Shown: positions 27,230 to 33,672 of the stretch, piece by piece | Numbering within the stretch: position 1 is the first letter of the stretch | How the letters are laid out: every line of letters begins with the position of its first letter | Assembly (NCBI RefSeq): GCF_021010575.1 | Contig: NZ_JAJNAG010000037.1 | Location: forward strand, 1 to 33,672 | Length of the DNA stretch: 33,672 nt | DNA from: Limnobaculum eriocheiris | Lineage (GTDB): Bacteria; Pseudomonadota; Gammaproteobacteria; Enterobacterales; Enterobacteriaceae | Direction of reading: 5' to 3' | Notes under the pieces: model-generated | Told to the model about the DNA's origin: nothing | The model's database searches: none | What the model saw: only the letters and a program-made list of their open reading frames with translations | Made by a program: the position numbers and the translations under genes

Positions 27230-27721
27230 CTAGTAAATACTCACAACAACATGCATATTGCTATCCAGACAGCGCTGGTAAAAATTTATCAGTTCCTTTA
27301 ATGCCTGCTCTAGTTCAGCATACAGCGACGCTTTGGATTCTGAAGTCCAGATATCAGGATAGATTTCGGCGTCACTTAATCGCTGAGGATCAAACCGGGA
27401 TTTTGACCCGGCTAAATCAAATTGTTTTAGTGCCTCAATGATTGGCGGGAGCTCATTATTTCCTATAGCAGCAATAAAGTTCTCTTCATCCAGAATATGA
27501 ATACCAACAATGGCATCGCTCAATGGATCATCTTCCAAAGGCTCGCTGGCGGAGCTGTCGGTCAGGATAAAATGCAGGCCATCCCACATTTTTCCAATAT
27601 CCAGCGTGTCATTGTGTTCCTCCAGCTCTTCCAGTTCATCAACCAGATCGACTTCATCAAGATCTATCAGGTGGTTCAGGCCATCTTCATCAATGGCCAT
27701 ATAGCAAGCTTGTATTCCCAT
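27230..27721 (-). CDS. YfbM-like DUF1877 protein
   Basis: A 163-residue, very acidic cytoplasmic protein. It has the DUF1877 pattern: MGIQACYMAID at the start, DIGKMWDGLHFILTD (about 41-55), EDDPLSDAIVGIHIL (about 62-76), and RLSDAEIYPDIW (about 114-125), which parallels DIDKRWDFLHFGLTG and RLNEMEIYPG in E. coli YfbM. The function of the family is unknown; in other bacteria it is often near toxin-immunity genes. A 53-bp gap separates it from qorA upstream, so the two may share a transcript. Confidence 0.85.
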   Translation of the reverse strand: MGIQACYMAIDEDGLNHLIDLDEVDLVDELEELEEHNDTLDIGKMWDGLHFILTDSSASEPLEDDPLSDAIVGIHILDEENFIAAIGNNELPPIIEALKQFDLAGSKSRFDPQRLSDAEIYPDIWTSESKASLYAELEQALKELINFYQRCLDSNMHVVVSIY

Positions 27722-27774
27722 TATGGATATCCATTCGTTAGTCAGTATTATTGTGCCTGGTTATTCTTTATCCA

Positions 27775-28758
27775 TCAGGGAATCAGCAGGCTGGAGCCTG
27801 AAGTTACCCGACTTTCCAGTGCCTGATGCGCACGCACCGCATCTTTAAGCGAGAACTGCTGTGCCGGAGCGACATCCACATTAATAGCACCGCTGGCGAT
27901 CATGGAAAACAGTTCGTTAGCCGCATGCTGTAGCAACTTCTTAGTGGTGATGTAGTTGCCCAGTGACGGACGGGTCACATACAACCCACCTTTTTGATTG
28001 AGAATGCCTAAATCCACGCCGGTAACCGGGCCGGAGGCATTACCAAAACTCACCATTAACCCATGTGGGCGCAAGCAGTCCAGTGAAGCCAGCCAGGTTG
28101 ATTTACCTACGGAATCATAGACAACATTCACCTTTTCGCCGTTGGTCAGTTCAGAAACACGTTTGGCAATGTCTTCTTCCTGGTAGTTAATGGTGGCCCA
28201 GGCGCCATCCCGTTTTGCCTGAGCCGCTTTCTCCGCAGAACCTACGGTACCGATGAGCTTAACGCCCAACGCTTTTGCCCACTGGCAGGCAATTTTACCT
28301 ACGCCTCCGGCCGCGGCGTGAAATAAAATGGTTTCTCCCGGTTTTACCTGATAGGTCATATGCAGTAAATAATAGACGGTTAACCCTTTCAGGAAGGAAG
28401 CTGCCGCCTGCTCAAATGAGATAGCATCCGGGAGTTTGGCGACTTTATCTGCGGCTACGCAGTGGTAGTCGCTGTAAGCCCCTAATGGTGATTGGGCGTA
28501 GACGACCCGATCGCCAACATTAATGTGCGTTACACCGGCTCCCACTTTTTCTACGATACCGGCGGCTTCCGTACCTAATCCTGACGGTAGGGAAGGCGTA
28601 GGGTAAAGGCCACTGCGCACATAGGTATCAATATAGTTAATGCCAATCGCTTTGTTGGCAACTAACACTTCATTGTCAGCGGGTTGTCTGAGGGTAAAAT
28701 CGACATATTTCAATACTTCCGGACCACCATTTGCAGCAAATTCAATACGTTTAGCCAT
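27775..28758 (-). CDS. qorA: NADPH-dependent quinone oxidoreductase
   Basis: Qor reduces quinones with NADPH in the cytoplasm; it is a zinc-free member of the medium-chain dehydrogenase family. The 327 residues match E. coli QorA in length and sequence. The GroES-like part (about 1-125) includes VLVANKAIGINYIDTYVRSGLYP, and the Rossmann part has HAAAGGVGKIACQWAKALG (about 148-166). CGGAG precedes the ATG. It is divergent from dnaB, as in E. coli. Confidence 0.96.
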   Translation of the reverse strand: MAKRIEFAANGGPEVLKYVDFTLRQPADNEVLVANKAIGINYIDTYVRSGLYPTPSLPSGLGTEAAGIVEKVGAGVTHINVGDRVVYAQSPLGAYSDYHCVAADKVAKLPDAISFEQAAASFLKGLTVYYLLHMTYQVKPGETILFHAAAGGVGKIACQWAKALGVKLIGTVGSAEKAAQAKRDGAWATINYQEEDIAKRVSELTNGEKVNVVYDSVGKSTWLASLDCLRPHGLMVSFGNASGPVTGVDLGILNQKGGLYVTRPSLGNYITTKKLLQHAANELFSMIASGAINVDVAPAQQFSLKDAVRAHQALESRVTSGSSLLIP

Positions 28759-28831
28759 AATACAAACTCCGGGATAATGAATGATTTTTAATCAACACAG
28801 ATTAAATTCATCATAGCAGCCATGTTGATCG

Positions 28832-28860
28832 TTGGGTAGGTTGCCATCATCGCGTATACT
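28832..28860 (+). promoter_or_regulatory. candidate promoter of dnaB
   Basis: TTGGGT (28832-28837), 17-bp spacer, TATACT (28855-28860). The start would be near 28867, about 39 nt before the dnaB ATG. Confidence 0.6.
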
Positions 28861-28905
28861 GCTTAGCTGTTATCTTTTAATCGTAACCGGATCGCTAATT
28901 ATCCC

Positions 28906-30324
28906 ATGTCTGGCAAAACACCTTTTAATAAGCAGAACGCCCGTAACGAACGGCCTGTCGACCGTCAAATGGAAGGGCTGAAAATGCCGCCTCATTCCCT
29001 TGAGGCTGAACAATCCGTATTGGGCGGCCTGATGCTGGACAATGAGCGTTGGGATAATGTGTCTGAACGGGTAACCGCCAATGACTTTTATAGCCGTCCT
29101 CACCGCACGGTATTTGGTGAGATGCAGCGTCTGCTGGAACTGGGCAAACCCATCGATTTGATTACACTCTCCGAATCGTTGGAGCAAAAAGGGGTGCTGG
29201 ATCAGGTGGGCGGATTTGCCTATCTGGCGGAGTTGTCAAAAAATACCCCGAGCGCGGCCAATATTGGTGCTTATGCAGATATCGTGCGCGAGCGTGCGGT
29301 GGTTCGCGAAATGATCTCAGTAGCCAATGAAATTGCCGACGCCGGTTATGACCCTCAGGGGCGCAACAGCGAAGAGCTGTTAGATCTGGCGGAATCACGG
29401 GTTTTCCAGATTGCAGAAAGCCGCACCAACAAAGATGAAGGGCCAAAAAGTATCGACCAGATTCTGGAAGATACCGTTTCCCGTATTGAACAATTGTATC
29501 AACGCCCTCATGACGGTGTGACAGGGGTTTCTACCGGTTTTAATGATTTAGATAAGAAAACCGCCGGGCTACAGCGCTCAGACTTAATTATTGTTGCCGC
29601 GCGTCCTTCCATGGGGAAAACCACGTTCGCCATGAACCTGTGTGAAAACGCAGCCATGATGCAGGAAAAACCGGTACTTATCTTTAGTCTGGAGATGCCC
29701 TGCGAACAGATCATGATGCGTATGCTGGCTTCACTTTCACGCGTAGATCAAACCAAAATTCGTACTGGTCAGTTGGATGATGAAGACTGGGCCAGAATTT
29801 CCAGCACTATGGGTATTCTACTGGAAAAACGCAATATGTACATTGATGACTCCTCGGGCTTAACGCCAACGGAAGTTCGCTCCCGTGCCCGGCGTATTTT
29901 CCGCGAGCATGGTGGACTTAGTCTGATTATGATCGACTACCTGCAACTGATGCGCGTACCGGCCCTGTCAGATAACCGTACTCTGGAAATTGCTGAAATT
30001 TCCCGTTCGTTGAAAGCGCTGGCAAAAGAGCTACAGGTACCGGTAGTAGCGCTGTCTCAGCTTAACCGTAGTCTGGAACAGCGGGCTGATAAGCGTCCTG
30101 TTAACTCCGACTTGCGTGAATCTGGCTCCATCGAGCAGGATGCGGACGTTATTATGTTTATCTATCGCGATGAAGTTTATAACGAGAACAGTGAAGAGAA
30201 GGGGATCGCACAGATTATTCTCGGTAAGCAACGTAACGGCCCTATCGGTTCTGTTCGTCTGACGTTCCAGGGGCAGTGGTCACGATTCGATAACTATGCA
30301 GGCCCGCAATTTGATGATGAATAA
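28906..30324 (+). CDS. dnaB: replicative DNA helicase
   Basis: DnaB is the hexameric helicase that unwinds the replication fork. The 472-residue protein is colinear with E. coli DnaB (471). The N-terminal collar domain (about 28-130: PPHSLEAEQSVLGGLMLDNERW), linker, and RecA-like domain with Walker A ARPSMGKTT (about 230-238), Walker B LIMIDYLQLM, and the QLNRSLEQRADKRPVNSDLRESGSIEQDAD stretch are all present. There is no intein. alr follows 167 bp later on the same strand, as in E. coli. Confidence 0.98.
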   Translation: MSGKTPFNKQNARNERPVDRQMEGLKMPPHSLEAEQSVLGGLMLDNERWDNVSERVTANDFYSRPHRTVFGEMQRLLELGKPIDLITLSESLEQKGVLDQVGGFAYLAELSKNTPSAANIGAYADIVRERAVVREMISVANEIADAGYDPQGRNSEELLDLAESRVFQIAESRTNKDEGPKSIDQILEDTVSRIEQLYQRPHDGVTGVSTGFNDLDKKTAGLQRSDLIIVAARPSMGKTTFAMNLCENAAMMQEKPVLIFSLEMPCEQIMMRMLASLSRVDQTKIRTGQLDDEDWARISSTMGILLEKRNMYIDDSSGLTPTEVRSRARRIFREHGGLSLIMIDYLQLMRVPALSDNRTLEIAEISRSLKALAKELQVPVVALSQLNRSLEQRADKRPVNSDLRESGSIEQDADVIMFIYRDEVYNENSEEKGIAQIILGKQRNGPIGSVRLTFQGQWSRFDNYAGPQFDDE

Positions 30325-30491
30325 CCGATTTCAGGCGTTTGGTCTGAAACATGAATGGCGGTTTATTATCAAATGATTTCACAAACACTTCACAAAAGTA
30401 GAATAATAATTGCCTTATCCGTGGAAAACGTTTGGCGGTGGTTCAGGCAGCCGTTTCCACTCTGTAATAGTGAATTAACTAAGGATTTCAA

Positions 30492-31568
30492 ATGATCTCG
30501 GCAACAGCGGTAATTGATCGCGGTGCATTGAAACATAATCTACACCGTATTCGCCAAATAGCTCCTGAAAGTCGCATTATTGCCGTAGTAAAAGCTAATG
30601 CCTACGGACATGGTCTGTTAGATGTCGCCCACACGTTGCCTGATTCTGATTGTTTTGGTGTTGCCCGCATTGAAGAAGCGCTGATGCTGCGCTCCGGTGG
30701 CGTGATTAAACCTATTTTACTTCTGGAAGGTTTCTTCTGTGCAGAAGACTTACCCATGCTGGCGGTTAATAATATCGAAACAGTAGTACATAATATTGAA
30801 CAGTTAGAAGCGCTGGAGCAGAGCGAACTCGATCGACCGGTACACGTATGGATGAAAGTGGATACCGGTATGCATCGTCTGGGTGTACGTCCTGAGCAGG
30901 CAGAGGCATTTTATCAGCGTTTAAGCGCCTGTGAGAATGTTGTTCAACCGGTTAATATTATGAGCCACTTTAGTCGTTCTGATGAGCCTGAAGTAGACAC
31001 CACCCGTAAGCAAATTGATTGTTTTGATGCTTTTGTGCATAACAAACCGGGATTAAAAAGCCTGGCAGCTTCCGGCGGTATTTTACTGTGGTCAGAAGCA
31101 CATCGCGACTGGATTCGTCCGGGTATTATTATGTACGGCGTTTCTCCGCTGGCTGATACTTTTGCAGATAAATTTGGCCTTAAACCTGCCATGACGCTAA
31201 AAGCCAGCCTGATTGCGGTACGTGAGCATAAAGCGGGCGAGCCGGTAGGTTATGGCGGAGCCTGGATCAGCGAGCGGGATACGCGTTTAGGAGTGATTGC
31301 CATTGGTTACGGTGATGGGTATCCTCGCGATGCACCGAACGGTACACCGGTACTGATTAACGGTCGACGTGTCCCTTTAGTGGGTCATGTTTCGATGGAT
31401 ATGATCACGGTAGATTTAGGGCCTGATGCCACGGATAAAGTGGGTGATGAAGCTACTATCTGGGGGCCAGAATTACCGGTAGAAACTATTGCGAAATATA
31501 CCGGCATTATTCCTTACGAGTTAATTACCAAACTGACAGCGCGAGTAGCAACCCGTTATATTGACTAA
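30492..31568 (+). CDS. alr: alanine racemase
   Basis: Alr makes D-alanine for peptidoglycan with pyridoxal phosphate. In the 358-residue protein (E. coli Alr 359) the cofactor Lys34 lies in [10 protein letters not shown], and the second catalytic Tyr lies in VGYGGAW near 255. Other motifs are [12 protein letters not shown] and [19 protein letters not shown] precedes the ATG. In E. coli tyrB follows; here a strong terminator and a convergent symporter gene follow instead. The 167-bp gap to dnaB has two TTCACA-type -35 candidates, but I could not settle on a promoter. Confidence 0.98.
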   Translation: MISATAVIDRGALKHNLHRIRQIAPESRIIAVVKANAYGHGLLDVAHTLPDSDCFGVARIEEALMLRSGGVIKPILLLEGFFCAEDLPMLAVNNIETVVHNIEQLEALEQSELDRPVHVWMKVDTGMHRLGVRPEQAEAFYQRLSACENVVQPVNIMSHFSRSDEPEVDTTRKQIDCFDAFVHNKPGLKSLAASGGILLWSEAHRDWIRPGIIMYGVSPLADTFADKFGLKPAMTLKASLIAVREHKAGEPVGYGGAWISERDTRLGVIAIGYGDGYPRDAPNGTPVLINGRRVPLVGHVSMDMITVDLGPDATDKVGDEATIWGPELPVETIAKYTGIIPYELITKLTARVATRYID

Positions 31569-31573
31569 ATATT

Positions 31574-31614
31574 CCATCCGGCCCCCTGCCATAGCAGGGG
31601 GCCGGATGGTTTTT
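31574..31614 (+). terminator. Rho-independent terminator of alr
   Basis: A 16-bp perfect stem (CCATCCGGCCCCCTGC and its complement) with a CATA loop, then five T. It lies between convergent genes, but the T tract faces the alr direction only. Confidence 0.92.
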
Positions 31615-31626
31615 CATGAGTGCCGA

Positions 31627-32943
31627 TTAATCCTCATCATCTTCCAGCTTCTGCCGCCGACTCGGATGGTATTCACGGTTCATTTTCGCCACGGCAATGG
31701 TCGCTACGGTGTTACCAATAATATTGGTGACCGCCAGTGCCATTGACATAAAGCGATACACACCAAACATCACGGCAACGCCTTCCAGCGGTAATAGCCC
31801 GGTGGTGGTTATGGTGGCAGCAAACACCACAAAGGCGCCGCCGGAAACCGTTGCAGCCCCCTTAGACGTTAGCAACATAATCAACAGGATACCAAACAAC
31901 TGCTCAATACTAAGAGGGATACCATAGGCATTGGCCAGGAAGATAACCCCCATCGACATATAGATAGAGGTTCCATCCAGATTAAAGGCATAGCCGGTTG
32001 GTAAAACCAGCCCGACGGTTTGGCGTGAAGCGCCATATTTAGGTAATTTTTCCAGCAGGCGAGGCAACACGCTCTCAGAGGAGGCAGTACCGAAAGTAAT
32101 GTAGAGCTCTTCTTTGATAAATTTAATAATATCAAACAGATTAAGTTTAAAGATCAGGCAGACTGCCCCTAATACAATGACCACAAACAGAATCAGCGTC
32201 AGATAAAAGGCCAGTACCAGATAGGTCAGCTTAATCAACATATCCACACCGTTACTGCCTACCGCATAAGCAATGGCGCCAAAGGTACCAATAGGTGCCA
32301 ACAGCATAATAACGTGGATAAACTTAAAGAAGGCTTTAGCAATGAAGCTGAGCGCATTCTCAACCACCACACGCTCTTTCTCTTTTAACAGCAGAATACC
32401 GAAGCCAAACATCAGCGCCAGTACCAGAACCTGCAATAAATTATTAGAGGAAAAAGCACCCATAAAACTATCGGGAAAGATTTCGAGGAAAAACTGGGCG
32501 AAAGATTTTGGCGCCGCGTGCGAGGCTTGAATCAGGCTGGTAGCCTGCGAATTCACATGGCTCTCGGTTAATACCGTGCCGCTACCAACGCTGAGTAGCT
32601 CCCCCATGCCAAAGCCAAATAAAATGGCAATGGTTGAGACTATTTCAAAATAGATGATAGCACTCAGGCCAACCCGTCCGACCTGTTTAATATCGCCAGC
32701 GGCACCGATTCCCAGTGCTACGGTTAAAAAGATTAATGGTGCTACGGCGCTTTTAATTAATCGTAAAAAGATATCGCCCAGCAGCTTCAGGCTGGTGGCA
32801 AACTCTGGCCAGATAAATCCTACCAAAATCCCTAGGATCATACTGACTGCAATCTGAAACCCCAGACCTTTCCAGAAAGCCTTCTTAAGTGGTTCAGGGA
32901 GTAAAGATTTATCGTGCTCCAATGTATGCGAGTGATTTGTCAT
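31627..32943 (-). CDS. dicarboxylate/amino-acid:cation symporter (DAACS family, DctA/GltP-like)
   Basis: A 438-residue secondary carrier with the GltPh/DctA fold (eight membrane helices and two re-entrant hairpins). HP1 has the serine-rich GTASSESVLP (285-294), TM7 has NLDGTSIY (321-328), and HP2 has TSKGAATVSGGAFVV (359-373). In TM8 the segment VYRFMSMALAVTNIIGN (395-411) aligns with VDRILDMARTALNVVGN of GltP. Ser400 and Leu403 replace the Asp and Arg that bind amino and side-chain carboxylate groups of acidic substrates. Sequence similarity is higher to DctA than to GltP, but DctA keeps the Arg. So the substrate is uncertain and may be neutral. The acidic tail is EDDED. A promoter candidate lies about 190 nt upstream. 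Confidence 0.92.
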   Translation of the reverse strand: MTNHSHTLEHDKSLLPEPLKKAFWKGLGFQIAVSMILGILVGFIWPEFATSLKLLGDIFLRLIKSAVAPLIFLTVALGIGAAGDIKQVGRVGLSAIIYFEIVSTIAILFGFGMGELLSVGSGTVLTESHVNSQATSLIQASHAAPKSFAQFFLEIFPDSFMGAFSSNNLLQVLVLALMFGFGILLLKEKERVVVENALSFIAKAFFKFIHVIMLLAPIGTFGAIAYAVGSNGVDMLIKLTYLVLAFYLTLILFVVIVLGAVCLIFKLNLFDIIKFIKEELYITFGTASSESVLPRLLEKLPKYGASRQTVGLVLPTGYAFNLDGTSIYMSMGVIFLANAYGIPLSIEQLFGILLIMLLTSKGAATVSGGAFVVFAATITTTGLLPLEGVAVMFGVYRFMSMALAVTNIIGNTVATIAVAKMNREYHPSRRQKLEDDED

Positions 32944-33138
32944 AGTGCTTGCCTTAACTTTGATTTATCTGAATTTTTTATAAGAAAATGCAAAACGAGA
33001 GAAAATCTGTCTGACCCGATGAGCGCCGGACAAAGAGCATGAAGGTTGCTGAATCTTTCGTTTTTGCTGAGTCGTACATCAAGATTGATTCTTGTGGTTT
33101 AAAGACTTGCAGGTAACCGCATGAGGTTCCGTCATTCT

Positions 33139-33166
33139 GTTATAAAGCGTGTCGCTATTTTAGCAA
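33139..33166 (-). promoter_or_regulatory. candidate promoter of the DAACS symporter gene
   Basis: On the minus strand TTGCTA (33166-33161), 16-bp spacer, TATAAC (33144-33139). The transcript would begin near 33132 and have a leader of about 190 nt. Confidence 0.5.
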
Positions 33167-33672
33167 AGAAGTGTAGGTGCTTTTTATGATCCGACTAACA
33201 TAATTGTCATACAAAAAATAAAAAGCATTTTTAATCATGTGTTATTAATCTGTTTCTGGTATGAGAAAAGATATAAATTATTTTTATTGTTTTACACGAG
33301 CTACGTTATCGGTTTTTATATGTTGAGCCTTGTTATAGAAGGTGTTTCACTCATTTGGCTTTGTGATTGTTATATGAAATATACACCATATTGCTATATT
33401 TTTATTTGATCAAAATGACGAAGAAAACATCATAATAGAAGACAATATCCTCTTTATTGGTAATATCCATAAATATGATTAATTAACGGCATAAAAGTAA
33501 TTAAGTTGATAAAAATAAGCGTGGTAAATTAATATGGATAAGCAAGATTGGGTCGTGACGCAGATTTAGTGGTAATGATTGATCGTCAGATACCATCCGA
33601 TGATCTTATCGTGCATTTCTTCTGACTTTGAGAAGCAGATAGTCTTGCGGGTCAACCGTTTAAGATGGGTTC
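33167..33672. other. AT-rich region at the right edge without a recognisable gene
   Basis: About 500 bp with low GC, only very short reading frames and no clear terminator, RNA or repeat. A TGTGA half-site near 33366 could be part of a CRP site, but its second half is poor. A gene may begin beyond the window edge. Confidence 0.5.

Noticed and set aside
29162-29446. Minus-strand frame inside dnaB and similar antisense frames in plsB, metH and pgi
   Set aside because: They lie wholly inside strongly conserved genes and have no independent start signals or family match.

Overview
The window reads as chromosome of a member of the Enterobacterales. Almost every core gene matches the E. coli 91-minute region in family, length and relative order: metA-metH-lysC-pgi-psiE-ubiC-ubiA-plsB-dgkA-lexA-zur-dusA-qorA-dnaB-alr. 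The regulation is enterobacterial too: a MetJ box array, a lysine riboswitch before lysC and paired SOS boxes before lexA. Coding regions have moderate GC and many intergenic regions are AT-rich. The pattern suggests a deep-branching enteric genus (the Budviciaceae would fit), but genus cannot be fixed from this sequence alone.

Layout. 1-430: an array of terminator-like hairpins around two 156-bp tandem repeats. 600-5422: metA under a MetJ box array, then metH, without the aceBAK-iclR block that E. coli carries between them. 5461-6707: an autoregulated-looking ArsR-type regulator with a two-cysteine (persulfide-sensor-like) layout and two half-length YeeE/YedE transporter genes. 6765-8219: a DASS-family anion transporter gene broken by two in-frame amber codons. 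8440-11328: panS and lysC with its lysine riboswitch. 11571-13729: a LysR regulator divergent from a secreted SnoaL-like protein and an NAD(P)-binding protein, with an inverted repeat between them. 13936-17568: pgi, psiE, ubiC, ubiA; the E. coli xylE/mal block between psiE and ubiC is absent. 17928-19418: a flavin-dependent halogenase-family gene inserted between ubiA and plsB, with a long AT-rich leader and its own terminator. 19555-23306: plsB, dgkA, lexA. 23469-24864: an unrecognised secreted protein, then zur. 25073-28758: dusA, an aldo/keto reductase, a YfbM-like protein, qorA. 28906-31614: dnaB, alr. 31627-33166: a dicarboxylate/amino-acid:cation symporter with an altered substrate site and a long leader. 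33167-33672: no recognisable gene.

How the genes work together. The backbone is housekeeping: methionine synthesis (metA, metH), the lysine/aspartate branch (lysC), glycolysis (pgi), ubiquinone (ubiC, ubiA), phospholipid (plsB, dgkA), SOS control (lexA), zinc control (zur), tRNA modification (dusA), replication (dnaB) and peptidoglycan precursor D-Ala (alr). The accessory pieces sit at the junctions between these blocks. The most distinctive are the lone halogenase-like gene, the amber-interrupted transporter whose two stops both fall in CCAGG-derived (Dcm) contexts, the tandem repeat/terminator array with a diverged relative after lexA, and the symporter that lacks the family's substrate-carboxylate arginine.
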